From assembly GCF_029227915.1 (NCBI RefSeq), contig NC_079879.1, forward strand, positions 15,440,001 through 15,504,000: a stretch of 64,000 nucleotides of DNA. Direction: 5' to 3'. This stretch comes from Hydractinia symbiolongicarpus. Taxonomy: Eukaryota > Cnidaria > Hydrozoa > Anthoathecata > Hydractiniidae. The first letter of the stretch is position 1. Each line of letters begins with the position of its first letter. The notes beneath the pieces were generated by a model. It saw only the letters and a program-made list of their open reading frames with translations. It made no database searches and was not told the origin of the DNA. The position numbers and the translations under genes were made by a program. Shown in pieces: positions 48,260 to 61,209 of this stretch.

Positions 48260-49296
48260 TGTTGTAAAGCAACGGCGCTAATGAAAATGACTTGGGACGT
48301 TGTAACGCATTGAGACTGGAAGGAATAGTCCAATGGTAACCTGCACAGGCAAATGGAACCACGTGATTTACGTGTGAGGCCTTTATTAGACTGCAAAAGG
48401 CCATATTACAGCCTTTAAAGGACAGTGCACGCAGTTAAGAGTGTTGTAAAGCAACGGCGCAAATGAAAACAACTTGGGACGTTGTAGCGCATTGAGACTG
48501 GAACGACTAGTCCACTGGTAACCTACACAGGCAGATGGAACCACGTGATTTACGTGTGAGGCCTTTCATTAGACTGCAAAAGGCCATATTACAGCCTTTA
48601 TAGGACTGTGCACGTAGTTAAGAGAGTTCCAAGGCAACTTCGCCAATGAAAACAACTTGGGACGTTGTAGCGCATTAAGAATGGAACTATTAGTCCAAAG
48701 GTAACCTGCGCAGGCAGGTGAAACCACGTGATTTACGTGTGAGGCCTTTATTAGACTGCAAAAGGCCATATTACAGCCTTTATAGGACTCTGCACGTAGT
48801 TAGGAGAGTTGTAAGGCAACAGCGATAATGAATACGACTTGAGACGTTGTAACGCATTGAGACTGGAAGGAATAGTCCAATGGTAACCTGCGCAGGCAGA
48901 TGGAACCACGTGAATTACGTGTGAGGCCTTTATTAGACTGCAAAAGGTCATATTACAGCCTTTATAGGACTGTGCACGTTGTTAAGAGTGTTCTAAGGCC
49001 ACGACGCTAATGAGAACAACCTGGGACGTTGTAGCACATTGAAACTTGAAGGATTAGGCCAATGGTAACTTGCGCAGGCTAATGGAACCACGTGATTAAC
49101 GTGTGAGGCCTTTAATAGACTGAAAAAGTCTATATTACAACCTTTATTGGACTGTGCACGTAGTTAATAGTGTTGTAAGTGAACGGCGCTAAGGAAAAAG
49201 ACTTGGGACGTTGTAGCGCATTGAGACTGGAAGGAATAGTGCAATGGTAACCTGCACAGGCAAATGGAATCACGTGATTTACGTTTGAGGCCTTTA
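47840..49296 (+). repeat. 1,457-bp (8-monomer) higher-order unit, copy 1
   Basis: Order: GTAGCGCGTTGAG; GAAAAAGTC/GACCGGTG; GTAACGCATTG; TTTAAAGGACAG/CTACACAGG; TTCATTAGAC then TTCCAAGG; GATAATGAATACG (full length, GTGAATTACG); GTTGTTAAGAG/GATTAACGTG; TTTAATAGAC/GAAAAAGTC. The extra base over 8 x 182 is in CTTTCATTAGAC. Confidence 0.85.
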
Positions 49297-50753
49297 TTAG
49301 ACAGCAAAAGGCCATATTACAGCCTTTATAGGACTGTGCACGTAGTTAAGAGTGTTCTAAGGCAACTTCGGCAATGAAAACAACTTGGGACGTTGTAGCG
49401 CGTTGAGACTGGAACGATTAGTCCAATGGTAACCTGCACAGGCAAATGGAACCACGTGATTTACGTGGGAGGCCTTTATTAGACTGAAAAAGTCTATATT
49501 ACAACCTTTAATGGACTGTGCACGTAGTTAAGAGTGTTGTAAGGCAACGGCGCTAATGAAAACGACTTGGGACGTTGTAGCACATTGAGACTGGAAGGAC
49601 TAGGCCAATGGTAACCTGCGCAGACCGGTGAAACCACGTGATTTACGTGTGAGGCCTTTATTAGACTGCAAAAGGCCATATTACAGCCTTTATAGGACAG
49701 TGCACGTAGTTAAGAGTGTTGTAAAGCAACGGCGCTAATGAAAATGACTTGGGACGTTGTAACGCATTGAGACTGGAAGGAATAGTCCAATGGTAACCTG
49801 CACAGGCAAATGGAACTACGTGATTTACGTGTGAGGCCTTTATTAGACTGCAAAAGGCCATATTACAGCCTTTAAAGGACAGTGCACGCAGTTAAGAGTG
49901 TTGTAAAGCAACGGCGCAAATGAAAACAACTTGGGACGTTGTAGCGCATTGAGACTGGAACGACTAGTCCACTGGTAACCTACACAGGCAGATGGAACCA
50001 CGTGATTTACGTGTGAGGCCTTTCATTAGACTGCAAAAGGCCATATTACAGCCTTTATAGGACTGTGCACGTAGTTAAGAGAGTTCCAAGGCAACTTCGC
50101 CAATGAAAACAACTTGGGACGTTGTAGCGCATTAAGAATGGAACTATTAGTCCAAAGGTAACCTGCGCAGGCAGGTGAAACCACGTGATTTACGTGTGAG
50201 GCCTTTATTAGACTGCAAAAGGCCATATTACAGCCTTTATAGGACTCTGCACGTAGTTAGGAGAGTTGTAAGGCAACAGCGATAATGAATACGACTTGAG
50301 ACGTTGTAACGCATTGAGACTGGAAGGAATAGTCCAATGGTAACCTGCGCAGGCAGATGGAACCACGTGAATTACGTGTGAGGCCTTTATTAGACTGCAA
50401 AAGGTCATATTACAGCCTTTATAGGACTGTGCACGTTGTTAAGAGTGTTCTAAGGCCACGACGCTAATGAGAACAACCTGGGACGTTGTAGCACATTGAA
50501 ACTTGAAGGATTAGGCCAATGGTAACTTGCGCAGGCTAATGGAACCACGTGATTAACGTGTGAGGCCTTTAATAGACTGAAAAAGTCTATATTACAACCT
50601 TTATTGGACTGTGCACGTAGTTAATAGTGTTGTAAGAGAACGGCGCTAAGGAAAAAGACTTGGGACGTTGTAGCGCATTGAGACTGGAAGGAATAGTGCA
50701 ATGGTAACCTGCACAGGCAAATGGAACCACGTGATTTACGTGTGAGGCCTTTA
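49297..50753 (+). repeat. 1,457-bp higher-order unit, copy 2
   Basis: Every landmark of copy 1 recurs at +1,457. The few differences noticed: GTAAGAGAACGG near 50634 against GTAAGTGAACGG near 49177; GGAACTACG near 49813 against GGAACCACG; and, near copy 1's right end, GGAATCACG/ACGTTTGAGG at about 49268 against GGAACCACG/ACGTGTGAGG here. Both copies share AAAAAGACTTGGG, absent from the relatives at 53665 and 56576. Confidence 0.85.
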
Positions 50754-51299
50754 TTAGACAGCAAAAGGCCATATTACAGCCTTTATAGGACTGTGCACGT
50801 AGTTAAGAGTGTTCTAAGGCAACTTCGGCAATGAAAACAACTTGGGACGTTGTAGCGCGTTGAGACTGGAACGATTAGTCCAATGGTAACCTGCACAGGC
50901 AAATGGAACCACGTGATTTACGTGGGAGGCCTTTATTAGACTGAAAAAGTCTATATTACAACCTTTAATGGACTGTGCACGTAGTTAAGAGTGTTGTAAG
51001 GCAACGGCGCTAGTGAAAACGACTTGGGACGTTGTAGCACATTGAGACTGGAAGGACTAGGCCAATGGTAACCTGCGCAGACCGGTGAAACCACGTGATT
51101 TACGTGTGAGGCCTTTATTAGACTGCAAAAGGCCATATTACAGCCTTTATAGGACAGTGCACGTAGTTAAGAGTGTTGTAAAGCAACGGCGCTAATGAAA
51201 ATGACTTGGGACGTTGTAACGCATTGAGACTGGAAGGAATAGTCCAATGGTAACCTGCACAGGCAAATGGAACCACGTGATTTACGTGTGAGGCCTTTA
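50754..51299 (+). repeat. 1,457-bp higher-order unit, truncated copy 3
   Basis: Only the first three monomers are present. At 51300 the series returns to its first monomer type (GTAGCGCGTTGAG) instead of going on to the TTTAAAGG monomer, so five units are missing. Confidence 0.8.
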
Positions 51300-51481
51300 T
51301 TAGACTGCAAAAGGCCATATTACAGCCTTTATAGGACTGTGCACGTAGTTAAGAGTGTTCTAAGGCAACTTCGGCAATGAAAACAACTTGGGACGTTGTA
51401 GCGCGTTGAGACTGGAACGATTAGTCCAATGGTAACCTGCACAGGCAAATGGAACCACGTGATTTACGTGTGAGGCATGTA

Positions 51482-54210
51482 TTAGACTGCAGAAGGCCAT
51501 ATTACAGCCTTTATAGGATTATGTACGTAGTTAAGAGTGTTGTAAAGCAACGGCGCTAATGAAAACGACTTGGGAGGTTGTAGCACATTGAGACTGGAAC
51601 GATTAGTCCAAAGGTAACCTGCGCAGGCAGGTGAAATCACGTGATTTACGTGTGAAGCCTTTATTAGACTGCAAAGACCATATTACAGCCTTTATAGGAC
51701 TGTGCACGTAGTTAAGAGTGTTGTAAGGCAACGACACTAATGAAAACGACTTGGGACGTTGTAGCACATTGAGACTTGAAGGACTAGGCCAATGGTAACT
51801 TGCGCAGGCAAATGGAACCACGTGATTTACGTGTGAGGCCTTTATTAGACTGCAAAAGGTCATATTACAGCCTTTATAGAACTGTGCACGTAGTTAAGAG
51901 TGTTCTAAGGCTACGGCGCTAAGGAAAACCAATTGGAACGTTGTAGTGCATTGAGACTGGAAGGAATAATGCAATGGTAACCTGCGCAGGGAGATGGAAC
52001 CACGTGATTTACGTGTGAGGCCTTTATTAGACTGCAAAAGGTCATATTACAGCCTTTATACGACTGTACACGTAGTTAGGAGTGTTGTAAGGCAACGGCG
52101 CTAATGAAAACGACTTGAAACGCTGTAGGGCATTGAGACTGTAAGGAATAGTACAATGGTAACCTGCACAGGCAAATGGAACCACGTGATTTACGTGTGA
52201 GGCCTTTATTAGACTACAAAAGACCATATTACAGCCTTTATAGGACTGTGCACGTAGTTAAAAGTGTTCTAAGGCAACTTCGCCAATGAAAACATCTTGG
52301 GACGTTGTAGCGCATTGAGACTGGAACGATTAGTCCAAAGGTAACCAGCGCAGGCAGGTGAAGCCACGTGATTTACGTGTGAAGCCTTTATTAGACTGCA
52401 AAGACCATATTACAGCCTTTATAGGACTGTGCACGTAGTTAAGAGTGTTCTAAGGCCACGGCGCTAAGGAAAACCACTTGGAACGTTGTAGTGCATTGAG
52501 ACTGGAAGGAATAGTCCAATGGTAACCTGCGCAGGGAGATGGAACCACGTGATTTACGTATGAGGCCTTTATTGGACTGCAAAAGGCCATAATACAGCCT
52601 TGTTACGACTGTGCACGTAGTTAGCAGTGTTGTAAGGCAACGGCGCTAATGAAAACGACTTAAAACGCTGTAGCGCATTGAGACTGTAAGGAATAGTCCA
52701 ATGGTAACCTGCACAGGCAAATGGAACCACGTGTTTTACGTGTGAGGCCTTTATTAGACTGCAAAAGGTCATATTACAGCCTTTATACGACTGTGCACGT
52801 AGTTAGGAGTGTTGTAAGGCAACGGCGCTAATGAAAATGACTTGGGACGTTGTAACGCATTGAGACTGGAAGGAATAGTCCAATGGTAACCTGCACAGGC
52901 AAATGGAACCACGTGATTTACGTGTGAGGCCTTTATTAGACTGCAAAAGGCCATATTACAGCCTTTAAAGGACAGTGCACGCAGTTAAGAGTGTTGTAAA
53001 GCAACGGCGCAAATGAAAACAACTTGGGACGTTGTAGCGCATTGAGACTGGAACGACTAGTCCACTGGTAACCTACACAGGCAGATGGAACCACGTGATT
53101 TACGTGTGAGGCCCTTCATTAGACTGCAAAAGGCCATATTACAGCCTTTATAGGACTGTGCACGTAGTTAAGAGAGTTCCAAGGCAACTTCGCCAATGAA
53201 AACAACTTGGGACGTTGTAGCGCATTAAGAATGGAACTATTAGTCCAAAGGTAACCTGCGCAGGCAGGTGAAACCACGTGATTTACGTGTGAGGCCTTTA
53301 TTAGACTGCAAAAGGCCATATTACAGCCTTTATAGGACTCTGCACGTAGTTAGGAGAGTTGTAAGGCAACAGCGATAATGAATACGACTTGAGACGTTGT
53401 AACGCATTGAGACTGGAAGGAATAGTCCAATGGTAACCTGCGCAGGCAGATGGAACCACGTGAATTACGTGTGAGGCCTTTATTAGACTGCAAAAGGTCA
53501 TATTACAGCCTTTATAGGACTGTGCACGTTGTTAAGAGTGTTCTAAGGCCACGACGCTAATGAGAACAACCTGGGACGTTGTAGCACATTGAAACTTGAA
53601 GGATTAGGCCAATGGTAACTTGCGCAGGCTAATGGAACCACGTGATTAACGTGTGAGGCCTTTAATAGACTGAAAAAGTCTATATTACAACCTTTATTGG
53701 ACTGTGCACGTAGTTAATAGTGTTGTAAGTGAACGGCGCTAAGGAAAACGACTTGGGACGTTGTAGCGCATTGAGACTGGAAGGAATAGTGCAATGGTAA
53801 CCTGCACAGGCAAATGGAACCACGTGATTTACGTTTGAGGCCTTTATTAGACAGCAAAAGGCCATATTACAGCCTTTATAGGACTGTGCACGTAGTTAAG
53901 AGTGTTTTAAGGCAACTTCGGCAATAAAAACAACTTGGGACGTTGTAGCGCATTGAGACTGGAACAATTAGTTCAATGGTAACGTGCGCAGGCAGGTGAA
54001 ACCACCTGATCTACGTGTGAAGCCTTTATTAGACTGCAAAAGGCCATATTACAGCCTTTATAGGACTGTGCATGTAGTTAAAAGTGTTGTAAGGCAACGG
54101 CGCTAATGAAAACGACCTGGGACGTTGTAGCACATTGAGACTTGAAGGATTAGGCCAATGGTAACTTGCGCAGGCTAATGGAACCACGTGATTTACGTGT
54201 GAGGCATGTA
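51482..54210 (+). repeat. 2,729-bp (15-monomer) higher-order unit, copy 1
   Basis: Runs from the GCAGAAGG monomer (51482) to the GTGCATGTAG monomer (54029). Its middle (52936-53846) reuses part of the eight-monomer HOR. Rare shared markers with copy 2: GACTGTACACG (52065/54794), GGAATAATGCAATGG, CTGTAGGGCATTG, and TTGGACTGC/CATAATACAGCC (52572/55665). Confidence 0.8.
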
Positions 54211-56840
54211 TTAGACTGCAGAAGGCCATATTACAGCCTTTATAGGATTATGTACGTAGTTAAGAGTGTTGTAAAGCAACGGCGCTAATGAAAACGACTT
54301 GGGAGGTTGTAGCACATTGAGACTGGAACGATTAGTCCAAAGGTAACCTGCGCAGGCAGGTGAAATCACGTGATTTACGTGTGAAGCCTTTATTAGACTG
54401 CAAAGACCATATTACAGCCTTTATAGGACTGTGCACGTAGTTAAGAGTGTTGTAAGGCAACGACACTAATGAAAACGACTTGGGACGTTGTAGCACATTG
54501 AGACTTGAAGGACTAGGCCAATGGTAACTTGCGCAGGCAAATGGAACCACGTGATTTACGTGTGAGGCCTTTATTAGACTGCAAAAGGTCATATTACAGC
54601 CTTTATAGGACTGTGCACGTAGTTAAGAGTGTTCTAAGGCTACGGCGCTAAGGAAAACCAATTGGAACGTTGTAGTGCATTGAGACTGGAAGGAATAATG
54701 CAATGGTAACCTGCGCAGGGAGATGGAACCACGTGATTTACGTGTGAGGCCTTTATTAGACTGCAAAAGGTCATATTACAGCCTTTATACGACTGTACAC
54801 GTAGTTAGGAGTGTTGTAAGGCAACGGCGCTAATGAAAACGACTTGAAACGCTGTAGGGCATTGAGACTGTAAGGAATAGTACAATGGTAACCTGCACAG
54901 GCAAATGGAACCACGTGATTTACGTGTGAGGCCTTTATTAGACTACAAAAGACCATATTACAGCCTTTATAGGACTGTGCACGTAGTTAAAAGTGTTCTA
55001 AGGCAACTTCGCCAATGAAAACATCTTGGGACGTTGTAGCGCATTGAGACTGGAACGATTTGTCCAAAGGTAACCTGCGCAGGCAGGTGAAGCCACGTGA
55101 TTTACGTGTGAAGCCTTTATTAGACTGCAAAAGGCCATATTACAGCCTTTATACGACTGTGCACGTAGTTAGGAGTGTTGTAAGGCAACGGCGCTAATGA
55201 AAACGACTTGAAACGCTGTAGGGCATTGAGACTGTAAGGAATAGTACAATGGTAACCTGCACAGGCAAATGGAACCACGTGATTTACGTGTGAGGCCTTT
55301 ATTAGACTACAAAAGACCATATTACAGCCTTTATAGGACTGTGCACGTAGTTAAAAGTGTTCTAAGGCAACTTCGCCAATGAAAACATCTTGGGACGTTG
55401 TAGCGCATTGAGACTGGAACGATTAGTCCAAAGGTAACCAGCGCAGGCAGGTGAAGCCACGTGATTTACGTGTGAAGCCTTTATTAGACTGCAAAGACCA
55501 TATTACAGCCTTTATAAGACTGTGCACGTAGTTAAGAGTGTTCTAAGGCCACGGCGCTAAGGAAAACCACTTGGAACGTTGTAGTGCATTGAGACTGGAA
55601 GGAATAGTCCAATGGTAACCTGCGCAGGGAGATGGAACCACGTGATTTACGTATGAGGCCTTTATTGGACTGCAAAAGGCCATAATACAGCCTTGTTACG
55701 ACTGTGCACGTAGTTAGCAGTGTTGTAAGGCAACGGCGCTAATGAAAACGACTTAAAACGCTGTAGCGCATTGAGACTGTAAGGAATAGTCCAATGGTAA
55801 CCTGCACAGGCAAATGGAACCACGTGTTTTACGTGTGAGGCCTTTATTAGACTGCAAAAGGTCATATTACAGCCTTTATACGACTGTGCACGTAGTTAGG
55901 AGTGTTGTAAGGCAACGGCGCTAATGAAAATGACTTGGGACGTTGTAACGCATTGAGACTGGAAGGAATAGTCCAATGGTAACCTGCACAGGCAAATGGA
56001 ACCACGTGATTTACGTGTGAGGCCTTTATTAGACTGCAAAAGGCCATATTACAGCCTTTAAAGGACAGTGCACGCAGTTAAGAGTGTTGTAAAGCAACGG
56101 CGCAAATGAAAACAACTTGGGACGTTGTAGCGCATTGAGACTGGAACGACTAGTCCACTGGTAACCTACACAGGCAGATGGAACCACGTGATTTACGTGT
56201 GAGGCCTTTCATTAGACTGCAAAAGGCCATATTACAGCCTTTATAGGACTCTGCACGTAGTTAGGAGAGTTGTAAGGCAACAGCGATAATGAATACGACT
56301 TGAGACGTTGTAACGCATTGAGACTGGAAGGAATAGTCCAATGGTAACCTGCGCAGGCAGATGGAACCACGTGAATTACGTGTGAGGCCTTTATTAGACT
56401 GCAAAAGGTCATATTACAGCCTTTATAGGACTGTGCACGTTGTTAAGAGTGTTCTAAGGCCACGACGCTAATGAGAACAACCTGGGACGTTGTAGCACAT
56501 TGAAACTTGAAGGATTAGGCCAATGGTAACTTGCGCAGGCTAATGGAACCACGTGATTAACGTGTGAGGCCTTTAATAGACTGAAAAAGTCTATATTACA
56601 ACCTTTATTGGACTGTGCACGTAGTTAATAGTGTTGTAAGTGAACGGCGCTAAGGAAAACGACTTGGGACGTTGTAGCGCATTGAGACTGGAAGGAATAG
56701 TGCAATGGTAACCTGCACAGGCAAATGGAACCACGTGATTTACGTTTGAGGCCTTTATTAGACAGCAAAAGGCCATATTACAGCCTTTATAGGACTGTGC
56801 ACGTAGTTAAGAGTGTTCTAAGGCCACGGCGCTAAGGAAA
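54211..56840 (+). repeat. 15-monomer higher-order unit, copy 2 (+2, -1 monomers)
   Basis: The offset to copy 1 is 2,729 up to 54756, 3,093 after a two-monomer gain (52569/55662, 52769/55862), and 2,911 after loss of the TTCCAAGG monomer (53301/56212, 53680/56591). The match ends in the monomer at 56758, where TTCTAAGGCCACGG replaces TTTTAAGGCAACTTC. Confidence 0.8.
54938..55301 (+). repeat. 364-bp dimer gained in copy 2
   Basis: The pair TTTATACGAC monomer plus AACATCTTG monomer occurs twice in a row (54756/54938, then 55120/55302) where copy 1 has it once. The inner pair has GATTTGTCC (55050) and GGCCATATT (55135), marks otherwise seen near 43458 and 47414. The donor was therefore probably that lineage rather than simple local doubling. 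Confidence 0.65.
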
Positions 56841-59125
56841 ACCACTTGGAACGTTGTAGTGCATTGAGACTGGAAGGAATAGTCCAATGGTAACCTGCGC
56901 AGGGAGATGGAACCACGTGATTTACGTATGAGGCCTTTATTAGACTGCAAAAGGCCATATTACAGCCTTGTTACGACTGTGCACGTAGTTAGCAGTGTTG
57001 TAAGGCAACGGCGCTAATGAAAACGACTTGAAACGCTGTAGCGCATTGAGACTGTAAGGAATAGTCCAATGGTAACCTGCACAGGCAAATGGAACCACGT
57101 GATTTACGTGTGAGGCCTTTATTAGACTGCAAAAGGCCATATTACAGCCTTTATAGGACTGTGCACGTAGTTAGGAGTGTTGTAAGGCAACAGCGATAAT
57201 GAAAACGACTTGAGACGTTGTAACGCATTGAGACTGGAAGGAATAGTCCAATGGTAACCTGCACAGGCAGATAGAACCACGTGATTTACGTGTGAAGCCT
57301 TTATTAGACTGCAAAATGCCATATTACAGCCTTTATAGGACTGTGCATGTAGTTAAAAGTATTGTAAGGCAACGGCGCTAATAAAAACGACCTGGGACGT
57401 TGTAGCACATTGAGACTTGAAGGACTAGGCCAATGGTAACTTGCGCAGGCAAATGGAACCACGTGATTTACGTGTGAGGCCTTTATTAGACTGCAAAAGG
57501 TCATATTACAGCCTTTATAGGACTGTGCACGTAGTTAAGAGTGTTCTAAGGCCACGGCGCTAAGGAAAACCACTTGGAACGTTGTAGCGCATTGAGACTG
57601 GAAGGAATAGTCCAATGGTAACCTGCGCAGGGAGATGGAACCACGTGATTTACGTATGAGGCCTTTATTAGACTGCAAAAGGCCATATTACAGCCTTGTT
57701 ACGACTGTGCACGTAGTTAGGAGTGTTGTAAGGCAACGGCGCTAATGAAAACGAATTGAAACGCTGTAGTGCATTGAGACTGTAAAGAATAGTCCAATGG
57801 TAAAGTGCACAGGCAAATGGAACCACGTGATTTACGTGTGAGGCCTTTATTAGACTGCAAAAGGCCATATTACAGCCTTTATAGGACTCTGCACGTAGTT
57901 AGGAGTGTTGTAAGGCAACAGCGATAATGAAAACGACTTGAGACGTTGTAACGCATTGAGACTGGAAGGAATAGTCCAATGGTAACCTGCACAGGCAAAT
58001 GGAACCACGTGTTTTACGTGTGTGGCCTTTATTAGACTGCAAAAGGTCTTATTACAGCCTTTATACGACTGTGCAAGTAGTTAGGAGTGTTGTAAGGCAA
58101 CGGCGCTAATGAAAACGACTTGAAACGCTGTAGCGCATTGAGACTGTAAGGAATAGTACAATGGTAACCTGCACAGGCAAATGGAACCACGTGATTTACG
58201 TGTGAGGCATTTATTAGACTGCAAAAGGCCATATTACAGCCTTTAAAGGACTGTGCACGTAGTTAAGAGTGTTCTAAGGCAACTTCGCCAATGAAAACAT
58301 CTTGGGACGTTGTAGCGCATTGAGACTGGAACGATTAGTCCAAAGGTAACCTGCGCAGGCAGGTGCAGCCACGTGATTTACGTGTGAGGCCTTTATTAGA
58401 CTGAAAAAAAGGCCATATTACAGCCTTTATAGGACAGTGCACGTAGTTAAGAGTGTTGTGAAGCAACGGCGGAAATGAAAACGACTTGGGACGTTGTAGC
58501 GCATTGAGACTGGAACAACTAGTCCACTGGTAACCTGCACAGACAGCGGTAACCACGTGATTTACGTGTGAGGCCTTTATTAGACTGCAAAAGGCCATAT
58601 TACAGCCTTTATAGGACTGTGCACGTAGTTAAGAGAGTTCTAAGGCAACTTTGCCAATGAAAACAACTTGGGACGTTGTAGCGCATTAAGATTGGAACGA
58701 TTAGTCCAAAGGTAACCTGCGCAGGCAGGTGAAACCACGTGATTTACGTGTGAGGCCTTTATTAGACTGCAAAAGGCCATATTACAGCCTTTATAGGACA
58801 GTGCACGTAGTTAGGAGTGTTATAAGGCAACAGCGATAATGAAAACGACCTGGGACGTAGTAGTGCATTGAGACTGGAAGGAATAGTCCAATGGTGACCT
58901 GCGCAGGGAGATGGAACCACGTGATTTACGTATGAGGCCTTTATTAGACTGCAGAAGGCCATATTACAGCCTTTATAGGATTATGCACGTAGTTAAGAGT
59001 GTTGTAAAGCAACGGCGCTAATGAAAACGACTTGGGAGGTTGTAGCACATTGAGACTGGAACGATTAGTCCAAAGGTAACTTGCGCAGGCAGGTGAAATC
59101 ACGTGATTTACGTGTGAAGCCTTTA
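56841..59125 (+). repeat. Mixed monomers reintroducing left-side types
   Basis: 57304 returns to the GTGCATGTAG/GCTAATAAAAACG type that is common from 2184 to 24502 and that I did not see between about 24.7 and 57.3 kb. 57668 is a CCTTGTTA monomer. 58396 has seven A's in GACTGAAAAAAAGGCC (a 184-bp step) and GGCGGAAATG. 58580-58943 resembles 63393-63756. Confidence 0.65.
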
Positions 59126-59208
59126 TTAGACTGCAAAGACCATATTACAGCCTTTATAGGACTGTGCACAGGGAGATGGAACCACGTGATTTACGTATGA
59201 GGCCTTTA
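59126..59208 (+). repeat. 83-bp truncated monomer
   Basis: GACTGTGCAC runs straight into AGGGAGATGG, removing 98 bases from a 181-bp GCAAAGACC monomer. Both variable parts and the GGGACGTTGTAGC stretch are gone, but the left hairpin region and the right CACGTG box remain. Short GC-rich similarity at the ends (TGCAC against TGCGC) may have helped the join. It is the shortest unit in the window and I saw no second copy. Confidence 0.85.
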
Positions 59209-59390
59209 TTAGACTGCAAAAGGCCATATTACAGCCTTGTTACGACTGTGCACGTAGTTAGCAGTGTTGTAAGGCAACGGCGCTAATGAAAACGACTTGA
59301 AACGCTGTAGCGCATTGAGACTGGAACGATTAGTTCAATGGTAACGTGCGCAGGCAGGTGAAACCACCTGATCTACGTGTGAAGCCTTTA

Positions 59391-61209
59391 TTAGACTGCA
59401 AAAGGCCATATTACAGCCTTTATAGGACTGTGCATGTAGTTAAAAGTGTTGTAAGGCAACGGCGCTAATGAAAACGACCTGGGACGTAGTAGCACATTGA
59501 GACTTGAAGGATTAGGCCAATGGTAACTTGCGCAGGCTAATGGAACCACGTGATTTACGTGTGAGGCATGTATTAGACTGCAGAAGGCCATATTACAGCC
59601 TTTATAGGATTATGCACGTAGTTAAGAGTGTTGTAAAGCAACGGCGCTAATGAAAACGACTTGGGAGGTTGTAGCACATTGAGACTGGAACGATTAGTCC
59701 AAAGGTAACCTGCGCAGGCAGGTGAAATCACGTGATTTACGTGTGAAGCCTTTATTAGACTGCAAAGACCATATTACAGCCTTTATAGGACTGTGCACGT
59801 AGTTAAGAGTGTTGTAAAGCAACGACACTAATGAAAACGACTTGGGACGTTGTAGCGCATTGAGACTGGAACGACTAGTCCACTGGTAACCTGCACAGGC
59901 AGAAGGAACCTCGTGATTTACGTGTGAAGCCTTTATTAGACTGCAAAATGCCATATTACAGCCTTTATAGGACTGTGCATGTAGTTAAAAGTATTGTAAG
60001 GCAACGGCGCTAATAAAAACGACCTGGGACGTTGTAGCACATTGAGACTTGAAGGACTAGGCCAATGGTAACTTGCGCAGGCAAATGGAACCACGTGATT
60101 TACGTGTGAGGCCTTTATTAGACTGCAAAAGGCCATATTACAGTCTTTATAGGACTCTGCACGTAGTTAGGAGTGTTGTAAGGCAACAGCGATAATGAAA
60201 ACGACTTGAGACGTTGTAACGCATTGAGACTGGAAGGACTAGGCCAATGGTAACTTGCGCAGGCAAATGGAACCACGTGATTTACGTGTGAGGCCTTTAT
60301 TAGACTGCAAAAGGCCATATTACAGCCTTTATAGGACTCTGCACGTAGTTAGGAGTGTTGTAAGGCAACGGCGCTAATGAAAACGACTTGAAACGCTGTA
60401 GCGCATTGAGACTGTAAGGAATAGTACAATGGTAACCTGCACAGGCAAATGGAACCACGTGATTTACGTGTGAGGCCTTTATTAGACTGCAAAAGGCTAT
60501 ATTACAGCCTTTATAGGACTGTGCACGTAGTTAAGAGTGTTCTAAGGCAACTTCGCCAATGAAAACATCTTGGGACGTTGTAGCGCATTGAGACTGGAAC
60601 GATTAGTCCAAAGGTAACCTGCGCAGGCAGGTGAAGCCCTGTGATTTACGTGTGAAGCCTTTATTAGACTGCAAAATGCCATATTACAGCCTTTATAGGA
60701 CTGTGCATGTAGTTAAAAGTATTGTAAGGCAACGGTGCTAATAAAAACGACCTAGGACGTTGCAGCACATTGAGACTTGAAGGACTAGGCCAATGGTAAC
60801 TTGCGCAGGCAAATGGAACCACGTGATTTACGTGTGAGGCCTTTATTAGACTGCAAAATGCCATATTACAGCCTTTATACGACTGTGCACGTAGTTAGGA
60901 GTGTTGTAAGGCAACGGCGCTAATGAAAACGACTTGAAACGCTGTAGCGCATTGAGACTGTAAGGAATAGTACAATGGTAACCTGCACAGGCAAATGGAA
61001 CCACGTGATTTACGTGTGAGGCCTTTATTAGACTGCAAAAGGCCATATTACAGCCTTTATAGGACTGTGCACGTAGTTAAGAGTGTTCTAAGGCAACTTC
61101 GCCAATGAAAACATCTTGGGACGTTGTAGCGCATTGAGACTGGAACGATTAGTCCAAAGGTAACCTGCGCAGGCAGGTGCAGCCACGTGATTTACGTGTG
61201 AAGCCTTTA
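59391..61209 (+). repeat. 1,819-bp (10-monomer) higher-order unit, copy 1
   Basis: Landmarks 59391, 59573, 59755, 59936, 60118, 60300, 60482, 60664, 60846 and 61028. Rare marks: GACGTAGTAGC, GAAGGAACCTCG, CAGTCTTTATAGG, AAGGCTATATT, GAAGCCCTGTGATT and CCTAGGACGTTGCAGC. Confidence 0.9.

Noticed and set aside
59160-59175. Assembly gap or misjoin explaining the 83-bp monomer
   Set aside because: No ambiguous bases are present and both sides are ordinary array sequence. It cannot be excluded without reads, but nothing in the sequence demands it.
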